Assembly (NCBI GenBank): GCA_965277835.1
Contig: OZ255841.1
Span: 1,488,001 to 1,552,000 of the forward strand
Reading direction: 5' to 3'
DNA length: 64,000 nucleotides
Source of the DNA: Arcticimaribacter sp965277835
GTDB lineage: Bacteria; Bacteroidota; Bacteroidia; Flavobacteriales; Flavobacteriaceae
Translations under genes and position numbers: made by a program
The notes under the pieces: generated by a model
Told to the model about the DNA's origin: nothing
The model's input: only the letters and a program-made list of their open reading frames with translations
The model's database searches: none
Shown here: piece after piece, positions 7,820-16,305 of the stretch
How positions within the stretch are numbered: position 1 is the stretch's first letter
Layout of the letters: each line of letters opens with the position of its first letter

Positions 7820-9330
7820 TATTCTTCGGATAACATTTTTTCGCCAGTTTCAATAACTTCTTCTATATTCCCTTTTAAATTAAAGGCAGCTTCTGGAAGG
7901 TGGTCTAACTCTCCATCCATAATCATATTAAAACCCTTAATAGTGTCTTTAATATCTACTAAAACCCCAGGGATTCCTGTAAACTGTTCTGCTACATGGA
8001 ACGGTTGAGACAAAAAGCGTTGCACACGGCGCGCACGAGCTACTGCTAATTTATCTTCCTCGGAAAGTTCTTCCATTCCTAAGATTGCAATAATATCTTG
8101 AAGTTCTTTATATCGTTGTAATAATTCTTTTACTCTTTGAGCACAATTATAATGGTCGTCTCCCAAAATTTCAGCAGTTAAAATACGAGAGGTAGAGTCC
8201 AACGGGTCAACCGCAGGATAAATTCCAAGTTCAGCAATTTTACGAGACAATACGGTAGTTGCATCTAAGTGTGCAAATGTTGTTGCTGGTGCGGGGTCAG
8301 TAAGGTCATCGGCAGGTACATATACTGCTTGTACCGAAGTAATTGAACCTTTTTTTGTTGATGTAATACGTTCTTGCATTGCGCCCATTTCGGTTGCTAA
8401 TGTAGGTTGGTAACCTACTGCCGATGGCATACGCCCAAGCAATGCCGAAACCTCTGAACCTGCTTGTGTAAATCGGAAAATATTATCTACAAAAAATAAA
8501 ACATCTTTCCCTTGCCCAGTTCCTGCTCCATCACGGAAATACTCGGCAACTGTTAATCCTGAAAGTGCTACACGAGCACGAGCCCCTGGAGGTTCATTCA
8601 TTTGCCCAAAGACAAACGTAGCTTTAGAATCTCGCATCGCTTTTTTGTCAACTTTTTCGAGATCCCATCCTCCTTCTTCCATCGAGTGCATAAAATCATC
8701 ACCATATTTAATAATTCCAGATTCTAGCATTTCTCGAAGTAAATCGTTCCCCTCGCGAGTACGTTCTCCAACTCCTGCAAATACAGATAACCCTCCGTGT
8801 CCTTTGGCTATATTGTTAATCAGCTCTTGTATTAAAACTGTTTTACCCACTCCTGCTCCACCAAAAAGACCAATTTTACCTCCTTTTGCATAAGGCTCAA
8901 TAAGATCTATTACTTTTATTCCAGTAAACAAAACCTCTGTTGAAGTAGATAAATCTTCAAACTTTGGAGCTTCGCGGTGAATTGGTAAACCTTGGTCTCC
9001 TGTTTTAGGGAGATTCTCCATTCCATCAATTGCATCGCCAACTACATTGAACAAACGTCCATAAATATCTTCACCTATTGGCATTTGAATAGGACTATTC
9101 GTTGCGATTGCTTCTGTTCCCCTGCTCAATCCATCTGTTGAGTCCATAGAGATAGTTCGCACAGTATTTTCTCCTATATGTGACTGAACCTCAAGCACAA
9201 GAACGCCTTCTTCTTTGGTTTTAACCTCTAGTGAATCATAAATTTTTGGTAATCTAATTCCTTTACCAGAAAAGGTAACATCTACTACCGGACCTATGAT
9301 TTGAGAAATTTTTCCTATAATCGCTGCCAT
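7819..9330 (-). CDS. atpD: ATP synthase F1 beta subunit
   Basis: 503 residues. Catalytic subunit of F1. It shows the Walker A loop GGAGVGKTVLIQELI (about residues 155-170), the GER motif VGERTREGNDL, the Walker B region VLFFVDNIFRFTQAGSEVSALLGRMPSAVGYQPTLA and the DELSEED-equivalent MEELSEEDKL. Length and order are standard. It forms a two-gene operon with atpC. Confidence 0.98.
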   Translation of the reverse strand: MAAIIGKISQIIGPVVDVTFSGKGIRLPKIYDSLEVKTKEEGVLVLEVQSHIGENTVRTISMDSTDGLSRGTEAIATNSPIQMPIGEDIYGRLFNVVGDAIDGMENLPKTGDQGLPIHREAPKFEDLSTSTEVLFTGIKVIDLIEPYAKGGKIGLFGGAGVGKTVLIQELINNIAKGHGGLSVFAGVGERTREGNDLLREMLESGIIKYGDDFMHSMEEGGWDLEKVDKKAMRDSKATFVFGQMNEPPGARARVALSGLTVAEYFRDGAGTGQGKDVLFFVDNIFRFTQAGSEVSALLGRMPSAVGYQPTLATEMGAMQERITSTKKGSITSVQAVYVPADDLTDPAPATTFAHLDATTVLSRKIAELGIYPAVDPLDSTSRILTAEILGDDHYNCAQRVKELLQRYKELQDIIAILGMEELSEEDKLAVARARRVQRFLSQPFHVAEQFTGIPGVLVDIKDTIKGFNMIMDGELDHLPEAAFNLKGNIEEVIETGEKMLSEE

Positions 9331-9373
9331 ATGATAAATTTGTGTTGTTTTTTAGCTCTTTATATTTCGACTG

Positions 9374-9381
9374 CAAATATA
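9374..9381 (-). promoter_or_regulatory. -7 box for atpDC
   Basis: The minus strand reads TATATTTG, 43 bases upstream of the atpD ATG. The rest of the 220-base gap to the divergent acyltransferase gene is AT-rich with no other clear signal. Confidence 0.65.
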
Positions 9382-9550
9382 ATGTTTCCATAAAAAAATG
9401 GCGGTTCAAACACCATGTTTTTAATAAAAAAAACATTTTAATTTTTTAAATACTTTTGAGAACTAGATTTAAAAGATATATCCTTTTAAACTTTCTTAAT
9501 TATTATTTATATTTTTATTGCTTGCAATAAGCAATTAGCCTTTATCCAAA

Positions 9551-10606
9551 ATGAAAAAACTTGTCTATAATTTAGTTAGACTATTACTCGAAAAGTATAA
9601 TTATTTTTATTTCAAAAAGTTCCGCCTATATGGTTTAGATAATATTCCTAAAGATGGTGGGGTTATCTTTTCTCCTAATCATCAAGCTGCTTTTTTAGAC
9701 CCTTTACTCATTGGGGTAACATGTACCAAGAAAGTTACTTCGCTTACTCGAAGCGATGTTTTTGGAGGAGTATTTCAATGGTTCTTAGATGCTCTAAATA
9801 TGCTTCCGGTATATAGAATCCGCGATGGGTATAATAGCCTTAAAAAAAATGAAAAGATTTTTGCTAAATGCCATAAAGTATTAGCTGAGAAAGGTGCTAT
9901 CACTATGTTTTCGGAAGGCACACACCACAAAGAATATTTTTTGCAGAACTTATCAAAAGGAAGTAGCCGCATGGCACTCGAAGCCCAAAGTAGTTACCCA
10001 AAAAATCCTATTTATATAGTGCCTGTTGGGCTAAACTATAGCCACCATATATTGCCTTGGCAAGAAGTACAAATTATATATGGTAAACCTATTGCTGTTC
10101 AAGACTATCTTCATAATTATATGGATAACCCCAATGTCGTTATCAATCAGCTTAAAGAAGAATTGCAAACCCGAATGAAATCTTATCTTTGGCTTCCCGA
10201 AAAAGACGACTCATATTTAGAGAAAAAAGAGCTTATAAACCTTAGAAATACTAGGCTTGGGTTTTCAAAATTCAAAGAATTACTTCACTCGCAACCTAAT
10301 AAACTAAAAAAAGCAAGGTTTGGAGGAACACTACTAAAGTTTCTTGTAATACTTTTAAGTATCCCTAATCTACTTCCTTTATTTATAATTCGAAAAATCG
10401 TTCGCCTCTTTAAAGAACCTGTTTTTTATTCTTCAATTAAATATGCTGGCGGGTTATTTATATTTTCTTTTTGGTGGATATTATTAATTCTCGGCGGATT
10501 ATATTTTGGGGGGATTCCTTTAGCTATTATACTTTTTGCAGGATCATTTACACTATTATATATTAGGCAAGCTATTATTTCCACTTACTTTTCGGGCAGG
10601 GTCTAA
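9551..10606 (+). CDS. PlsC-like 1-acyl-glycerol-phosphate acyltransferase
   Basis: 351 residues. The acyltransferase domain (about 1-215) has the catalytic NHQAAFLD (HX4D form) and the substrate motif MFSEGTHH (in the place of EGTR). Two or three hydrophobic segments follow near residues 265-345 (LLKFLVILLSIPNLLPLFI, FIFSFWWILLILGGLYFGGIPLAIILFAGSF), so it is an inner-membrane protein. It probably acylates lysophosphatidic acid or a related lipid. The distal membrane part is longer than in PlsC itself, so another acyl acceptor is possible. Confidence 0.88.
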   Translation: MKKLVYNLVRLLLEKYNYFYFKKFRLYGLDNIPKDGGVIFSPNHQAAFLDPLLIGVTCTKKVTSLTRSDVFGGVFQWFLDALNMLPVYRIRDGYNSLKKNEKIFAKCHKVLAEKGAITMFSEGTHHKEYFLQNLSKGSSRMALEAQSSYPKNPIYIVPVGLNYSHHILPWQEVQIIYGKPIAVQDYLHNYMDNPNVVINQLKEELQTRMKSYLWLPEKDDSYLEKKELINLRNTRLGFSKFKELLHSQPNKLKKARFGGTLLKFLVILLSIPNLLPLFIIRKIVRLFKEPVFYSSIKYAGGLFIFSFWWILLILGGLYFGGIPLAIILFAGSFTLLYIRQAIISTYFSGRV

Positions 10607-10653
10607 AAAAGATATTTCTTTGTATCTTACTCATTAAATAAAACCTAGAAAAA

Positions 10654-11667
10654 ATGAAATTATTAAACGTAATTAGAGTTGCAGTCGGTGTTATAATAAT
10701 GCTGGGTACATATATTGTTATATCAGACGGACAGCCTTGGTATTATAAGTCTATATTATTTAGCATTGGGTTTTCAATAGCTTTTTTTCCTAAGCTCAAA
10801 AAAAATGTGTCGTGGTTACTCTATAAAAAAATAATAGTTATTGGTATAGCAATTATTAGCTCATACTCGGCTTCTGCAAAAGATTATACTAAACCCACCG
10901 AAGTCTCTACAGATGGTTTTGAACAAAATTTTGAAACGCCTATTCTTCCTTATATTATTGAAAAACTATTATTAGCAAACGAAACAAACCCTGTAGATGT
11001 AGAGTTTGAGTCATTAGACGGGCTTTTAATCAGTGGAACGCTTTATGAAATAGATAAAGATAAACCCATTATACTATTGTGTCATCAGGCGCGGTTTAAT
11101 CGAATGGAGTATGCAGATATTGCACCTAAGCTAAATAAATTAGGGTTCAACTGTTTGGCAATAGACCAACGCTCTGGAGGAGACCTACGAGGCGAACAAA
11201 ACGAAACCTTTGAACGTGCTAAGAAAAAGGGGTTAAATACTAACTTTATTAGTGCAGAAAAAGATATTGAGGCTGCTATAAAGTTTTTGCAAAAAAAATA
11301 TAACCGAAAAGTTATTGTTTGGGGGAGCTCATATTCTTCGAGTTTAGCCCTGTTTTTATCTGCTAAAAATGATGCCGTAAAAGCATCTATTTCTTTTAGT
11401 CCTGGTGATTATTTTGGTAACGACGCCGAAACGCTAACCTCAACATTCTTAAAAATTGGCAAACCATTTTTTGTTACTTCCTCAAAACAAGAGGCTGCAA
11501 GACTAAGCGGGCTAATTGATAAAAGCAAATTGAAAGAAAATCAGGTGCAATTTATCCCTAAACTCGAAGGGTATCACGGGTCGAAAGCACTTTGGGAAGG
11601 ACAAAAAGGAGGCGAAGAGTATTGGACGGCTATAACAGATTTCCTAAAGGCTGTTGAGGGTGAGTGA
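10654..11667 (+). CDS. Alpha/beta hydrolase with N-terminal membrane segments
   Basis: 337 residues. Two or three hydrophobic stretches (about 5-23, 28-45 and 60-75) anchor or export the protein. The hydrolase domain (about 110-335) has a nucleophile elbow GSSYSSS, an oxyanion-region motif LLCHQARFNR and a probable catalytic His in LEGYHGSKA near the end. SISFSPGDYFGND fits the acid-containing strand. The substrate is unknown. Its 3' end overlaps the start of the KAP NTPase gene, so the two may be translated together. Confidence 0.8.
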   Translation: MKLLNVIRVAVGVIIMLGTYIVISDGQPWYYKSILFSIGFSIAFFPKLKKNVSWLLYKKIIVIGIAIISSYSASAKDYTKPTEVSTDGFEQNFETPILPYIIEKLLLANETNPVDVEFESLDGLLISGTLYEIDKDKPIILLCHQARFNRMEYADIAPKLNKLGFNCLAIDQRSGGDLRGEQNETFERAKKKGLNTNFISAEKDIEAAIKFLQKKYNRKVIVWGSSYSSSLALFLSAKNDAVKASISFSPGDYFGNDAETLTSTFLKIGKPFFVTSSKQEAARLSGLIDKSKLKENQVQFIPKLEGYHGSKALWEGQKGGEEYWTAITDFLKAVEGE

Positions 11668-13807
11668 AGAAATTACAGAAAGTTTGTCGCCTGACAAACC
11701 TGTTGAAGATAAAACCCAAGATAAATTTCAACGGTATAATTTCTCTAAAAGAATTGCCGATACTATTATTCAAAGAGATAACGAAGAAGGAATAGTAATT
11801 GGGATTTACGGTGCTTGGGGAGAAGGAAAAACTTCAGTATTAAATTTTATTGAAGAAGAACTTAAAAAAGAGCCTGCTGTTTTAACAACAACACTAAACC
11901 CTTGGAGGTATAATGACGAAGAAACTTTAATTAGAAGTTTTTTTAATAAAATTGCAGACCTATTTGGTGAAAAAATAAAAAATAAAAAAGAAATAGTAGG
12001 AGACTTTATAAAGGAATGTAGTGCTTTAGGTTCTCTTGTTGGCAAAGATCTATCTGGAGTTGGAGAAATGCTGAGTAAAACCAGTTTAGAAGAACTTAAA
12101 CACAGGGTCGATAAAATTTTAAAAGAAAGTGATACTAAGCTAGTAATATTTGTAGATGATATTGATAGATTAGATAAGAATGAAATCTATTCGCTTTTTA
12201 GGATTGTAAAACTAACTGCTGATTTCACAAGGACAACTTATATTCTTTCGTTTGACGAAAAAATGGTAGCCTCTGCCATTGGAAATCGTTTTGAAGCTGG
12301 GAATGAACAATCAGGGCAAAACTTTTTAGAGAAAATAATACAAGTCCCCCTTCAGATTCCACAAGCTCAAATAGAGGCTTTAAAAAATTATTGCTTTGAG
12401 CTTGTTGAGAAGGTAATTAATGCTAATAAATTAAACATCTCAAAAGAAGAAATTCAAAGATTTGTAACTCTTTTTAAATACAATATACTTTTGAGATTAA
12501 AAACCCCAAGGCTTGCGATTAGATATGGAAATTCTCTTTCGTTTTCCATTCCGCTTTTAAAAGGAGAAGTAAATGAAGTTGACTTAATGCTCATAGAAGC
12601 CATTAAAATATTCTATCCAAAACACTATGATTTTATAAAAATAAATCCTCATTATTTCACTTCATCATATTCAACTCATTTACACTATAATAACGAAGAA
12701 ATAGCAAATAAAAAAAATGAATTAACTAAATATTTAGATGAACTTTCATTTGGTTTTACTGAAAAAGATAAAAATACAGTTCTTGATTTGCTAAAATCAT
12801 TATTCCCAAGGTTAAAAAAAGCATTTAACAATACTTTTAATCAAAATGGAGAAGAAGAATGGACTAAAAATAAACGAATTGCTTCTCCAAATTATTTCAA
12901 AAGATATTTTTCATATACTGTAATTAAAGGAGAACTTTCTGACATAGAGTTTAACGATTTTATGAATTCACTCAATTCGTTAAGTCAAGAAAGTATTATA
13001 TCAAAAGTCGAAGAATTAATTAAAAAAAGTTCTCCTAATACTTTCTTATACAAAGCAATGCTATATGAAGAAACCCTTAACTGGGAGGCAGTTAAAAACT
13101 TATCACTTTCATTGGCTATTAAAATTGACCTTTTCCCTAAAGACAATTCCTTTTGGGGGTTTGGGGAAAAATACGATAGTGTTACAATACTTATTTATAA
13201 TTTTCTGAAGAATCACAAGGATAAACAAGAAGCTTTTGAGTTTTCAAAAGTATTGATGAATAAAGATAATATCCCTTTTGAGTTCTCATACGCCCAAAAT
13301 ACTAGATTGCATTCTGGGAAAACACCAGAAGAAAAACTATTTAATTCTGAACAATATTCTGAACTTGATAAAGCTTTAAGAAAAAAAGCCCTTAAAGAAA
13401 GTGGAGTGCAATCAATATTTGAAAAATTCCCTGAAGATTTTTCAAATATTCTTTCAAATTGGCATACAGAAAACCCAGAAGACTTAGCAAACTACTTAAA
13501 AGGTTTTATTGATAAAAACCCTAAATACTTGAAAAAACTATTAGATGCAATAACTCCTATTGCTCGTAGCACAAATCATCCACAACCATATAAATCAGAT
13601 TTCAGCAAAGATTCTTATAAATATTTGATTACTCTTTTAGATAAGGAATATATACATAAAAATATTATTGATAATTTCTCAGAGGATATTGAAAAAGAAA
13701 AGGGGCAACTTTTTGACCGTGAAGACAAACAAACAGAAATTAACATTTTACGGCAATTTGAGCACTGGTATTCAAAAGATATAGACGAAGCTATAGTTAT
13801 TGAATAG
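11660..13807 (+). CDS. KAP-family P-loop NTPase
   Basis: About 715 residues. The NTPase core has the Walker A GAWGEGKTSVLNFIEEEL (about residues 52-68), LNPWRYNDEETLIRSFF soon after, and Walker B LVIFVDDIDRLDKNEIYSLFRIVKL (about 155-180), a set of motifs typical of KAP NTPases. The remaining 450 residues are helical and match nothing I recognise. Members of this family include the phage-exclusion protein PifA and are often found in defence or mobile contexts, but the substrate here is unknown. I take the GTG at 11660 as the start; a TTG at 11654 is equally possible. Either start overlaps the upstream hydrolase gene. The coding sequence looks more AT-rich and lysine-rich than its neighbours. 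Confidence 0.88.
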   Translation: MSEEITESLSPDKPVEDKTQDKFQRYNFSKRIADTIIQRDNEEGIVIGIYGAWGEGKTSVLNFIEEELKKEPAVLTTTLNPWRYNDEETLIRSFFNKIADLFGEKIKNKKEIVGDFIKECSALGSLVGKDLSGVGEMLSKTSLEELKHRVDKILKESDTKLVIFVDDIDRLDKNEIYSLFRIVKLTADFTRTTYILSFDEKMVASAIGNRFEAGNEQSGQNFLEKIIQVPLQIPQAQIEALKNYCFELVEKVINANKLNISKEEIQRFVTLFKYNILLRLKTPRLAIRYGNSLSFSIPLLKGEVNEVDLMLIEAIKIFYPKHYDFIKINPHYFTSSYSTHLHYNNEEIANKKNELTKYLDELSFGFTEKDKNTVLDLLKSLFPRLKKAFNNTFNQNGEEEWTKNKRIASPNYFKRYFSYTVIKGELSDIEFNDFMNSLNSLSQESIISKVEELIKKSSPNTFLYKAMLYEETLNWEAVKNLSLSLAIKIDLFPKDNSFWGFGEKYDSVTILIYNFLKNHKDKQEAFEFSKVLMNKDNIPFEFSYAQNTRLHSGKTPEEKLFNSEQYSELDKALRKKALKESGVQSIFEKFPEDFSNILSNWHTENPEDLANYLKGFIDKNPKYLKKLLDAITPIARSTNHPQPYKSDFSKDSYKYLITLLDKEYIHKNIIDNFSEDIEKEKGQLFDREDKQTEINILRQFEHWYSKDIDEAIVIE

Positions 13808-13984
13808 GTATAAATTTTAATTATTTAAGTCTTAGTAATTTAGCTAAAAACATATATGAAGGTCAATCATTTATATTAAATATCATTTTAATTTATTAAA
13901 TATTATTTTTAATAAATTTTAATTATATTATAATTTAACCCCTTATATTCTTTAGCTTCATTTACAATATTATATTTTTGCTAT

Positions 13985-14944
13985 ATGTATGATTTAATAA
14001 TTATTGGAGCCGGCCCTATTGGTTTGGCTTGCGGTATAGAAGCCGAGAAAAAAGGGTTGCGCTATGCTATTATCGAAAAAGGTGTTTTGACAAACTCAAT
14101 ATACCGATATCCGCAGAATATGACTTTCTTTTCTACTTCAGAGCGGTTAGAAATAGGAGGGATTCCTTTTATATCGCACAGTGCTAAACCTACCCGCCCA
14201 GAAGCCTTAGAGTATTATAGGAGAGTAACCACCTCGTGGAACCTTAATGTAAATCTCTATGAAAAAGTGATGGATTTCAAAAAAACATCAACGGGTTATA
14301 CTGTGCAAACCGATAAAAAAAGTTATCCTACCAAAAATATTGTCTTAGCCACTGGGTTCTACGATTCTCCTTATTTACTTAATGTCCCTGGCGAAAATTT
14401 AGATAAAGTGTTTCACTACTACAACGAGCCTCATCCCTTTTTTGGAATGAACCTTGTTGTGGTTGGTGCAGGTAATTCGGCTGTCGATGTTGCGCTTGAA
14501 ACCTACCGAAAAGGGGCTAAGAGTGTTACCTTAGTTGTTAGAGAAAAAGAAATAGGCACAAATGTAAAGTACTGGGCACGCCCCGATATTGTAAATCGAA
14601 TTGAAGAAGGAAGTATCCCTACTTATTTCGAGTCGCTTATAAAAGAAATAAAACCCAATAGCGTGCTTATCGAAACTTCTAAAAAGACAGTAGAAATACC
14701 CAATGACTTTGTGTTAGCTATGACTGGATATCAACCCAATTTTTCGTTGTTAGAATCATTAGGAGTCGCTTTTCAATCGGATGAATATAGAACTCCAAAA
14801 TATAATCCAATCACTATGGAGTCTTCGCAAGAAGGCGTTTATTTAGCTGGCGTTGTGTGTGGCGGACTTAAAACCAATAAATGGTTTATCGAAAATTCGA
14901 GAGTACACGCAGAGTTAATAATTAACTCAATAGTTAAAAGTTAA
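13985..14944 (+). CDS. ypdA: YpdA-type bacillithiol disulfide reductase
   Basis: 319 residues. It has the FAD-binding motif DLIIIGAGPIGLACGIEAEKKG at the N-terminus, YPQNMTFFSTSERLEIGGIPF, a second dinucleotide motif LVVVGAGNSAVDVALE (about 158-173) for NADPH, and VLAMTGYQPNFSLLESLGV. No CxxC redox pair is present at the thioredoxin-reductase position, which matches YpdA/Bdr, which regenerate bacillithiol from its disulfide. This implies a bacillithiol-based thiol system. It overlaps the convergent DinB gene by four bases. Confidence 0.9.
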   Translation: MYDLIIIGAGPIGLACGIEAEKKGLRYAIIEKGVLTNSIYRYPQNMTFFSTSERLEIGGIPFISHSAKPTRPEALEYYRRVTTSWNLNVNLYEKVMDFKKTSTGYTVQTDKKSYPTKNIVLATGFYDSPYLLNVPGENLDKVFHYYNEPHPFFGMNLVVVGAGNSAVDVALETYRKGAKSVTLVVREKEIGTNVKYWARPDIVNRIEEGSIPTYFESLIKEIKPNSVLIETSKKTVEIPNDFVLAMTGYQPNFSLLESLGVAFQSDEYRTPKYNPITMESSQEGVYLAGVVCGGLKTNKWFIENSRVHAELIINSIVKS

Positions 14945-15396
14945 ACAAACTTATTTAACGCCAAAACAGAGCCAAGGTGTAACCCATCGTGAAACAACAC
15001 AAAAGTAAACGCCTCCTTTATAGAGGTCAATTCCATTTTAGTAGAGGTTGTATATGGATGAAAGTTCTTAAACACGTCTGCTTCTAAATCTTTTTCTAAC
15101 TGTTCAAGCGTACTAAATAATGCACCTCTAATTGCATCAACCTCTTCTTGGGTAACATCTCGTTCTGGTTTAGTTCCTTTTTTATAGGCATCTTCCCATT
15201 CTTTTGGAACACATATAGGCACTCCCGAGAGCTTATACATTAATCCCTGTTGAACAACTAGTACATGTCCAATATTCCATATTATGTTATTATTAAACCC
15301 TTCAGGAACTTTATTGAGTTGTTCCAATGTGAGGTTTTTTAAATAGTACGAATAAACTTTTCTGTTGTGAGTAAGTATTCTTAATTGTTCCTTCAT
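14941..15396 (-). CDS. DinB-family protein
   Basis: 151 residues, a four-helix bundle by composition. The metal-site histidines appear in WNIGHVLVVQQGL (about residue 43) and in FHDGLHLGSVL near the C-terminus (two His). DinB proteins include bacillithiol transferases; the adjacency to YpdA, which recycles bacillithiol, makes a thiol-transfer role attractive, but that is inference. Confidence 0.85.
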   Translation of the reverse strand: MKEQLRILTHNRKVYSYYLKNLTLEQLNKVPEGFNNNIIWNIGHVLVVQQGLMYKLSGVPICVPKEWEDAYKKGTKPERDVTQEEVDAIRGALFSTLEQLEKDLEADVFKNFHPYTTSTKMELTSIKEAFTFVLFHDGLHLGSVLALNKFV

Positions 15397-15423
15397 AGTA
15401 TTTTGTTTTATTTGTTATTACTT

Positions 15424-16305
15424 CTATGGTGCCAAAACACGCAATGCAGACAAATGTAATTTAACCGACAACTTATCCGCTAATATATTATTCGTTTCTC
15501 CATCATATTGAATGTTAAACCCAGCTGCTTCCTTTTTAATTTGAATTTCAGATATTGGGATTACTTCTAATGTTTTTTTTGATAGTTTTAGTGGAATCTT
15601 ACAGGCTAACAATAACTTAAACAGTGCAAAAACAGATTGACTTTTAAATAACACTAGTTCAAACTTCCCGTCTGTAACTTCTGCTTTTGGTGTTATAGAA
15701 AAATTATATCCAAATTGATTTGTGTTGCAAACCATTAATAAAAAAGGATTTACCTCTCTTTCAATATTGGCTGTTTTAATGCTATATCTCTCCGATTTAT
15801 ATTGCCTAAAAACCCTAAGCAAAGCTCTAAAATAAGCAAAAAAACCGCGCTTCTGATTTTTTTGATATTCTCTTATAAAAGAAGCATCGAAACTAACGCC
15901 CATATTACAAATAAAAAAATGCTCATTTACACTCCCTACATCAATATCAATATGCTTTTGGGTTTTAATAACCTCAATTGCGTTTTTAATTCTTAACGGT
16001 ATTTTTAAATGTCTTGCCAATCCATTTCCAGAACCTAAAGGAATAATTCCTAAAGGGATTTTCTTATCTACTAAAAAACGGGCAACTTCATTGATAGTGC
16101 CATCGCCTCCGCAGGCAATAATTGCAGTTGTCTTATCTCTAATTGCTTTTTGAGTAAGTTCAAGCGTATGCCCCTTATAAAGCGATTCCCATAATAAACA
16201 CTTATATGTTTTTGCCCAAAAAGGATCTTCTTTCAAAAACCTTGATAGTACGGCTATATCTTTTGCTCTCCTAGAGTTTACAATAAAATGTATTTGTTTT
16301 TTCAT
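15424..16305 (-). CDS. Diacylglycerol kinase-family lipid kinase
   Basis: 293 residues. GGDGTINEVARFL (about 73-85) and GIIPLGSGNGLARHL are the nucleotide-binding motifs of the DagK/YegS family, followed by FDIDVGSVNEHFFICNMGVSFDA-type sequence and a C-terminal beta domain. It would phosphorylate diacylglycerol or a related lipid. Its start overlaps the stop of the upstream LTA-synthase-like gene (ATGA), so the two are coupled. An enzyme that moves glycerol-phosphate to a glycolipid would release diacylglycerol, which this kinase could recycle (inference). Confidence 0.9.
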   Translation of the reverse strand: MKKQIHFIVNSRRAKDIAVLSRFLKEDPFWAKTYKCLLWESLYKGHTLELTQKAIRDKTTAIIACGGDGTINEVARFLVDKKIPLGIIPLGSGNGLARHLKIPLRIKNAIEVIKTQKHIDIDVGSVNEHFFICNMGVSFDASFIREYQKNQKRGFFAYFRALLRVFRQYKSERYSIKTANIEREVNPFLLMVCNTNQFGYNFSITPKAEVTDGKFELVLFKSQSVFALFKLLLACKIPLKLSKKTLEVIPISEIQIKKEAAGFNIQYDGETNNILADKLSVKLHLSALRVLAP

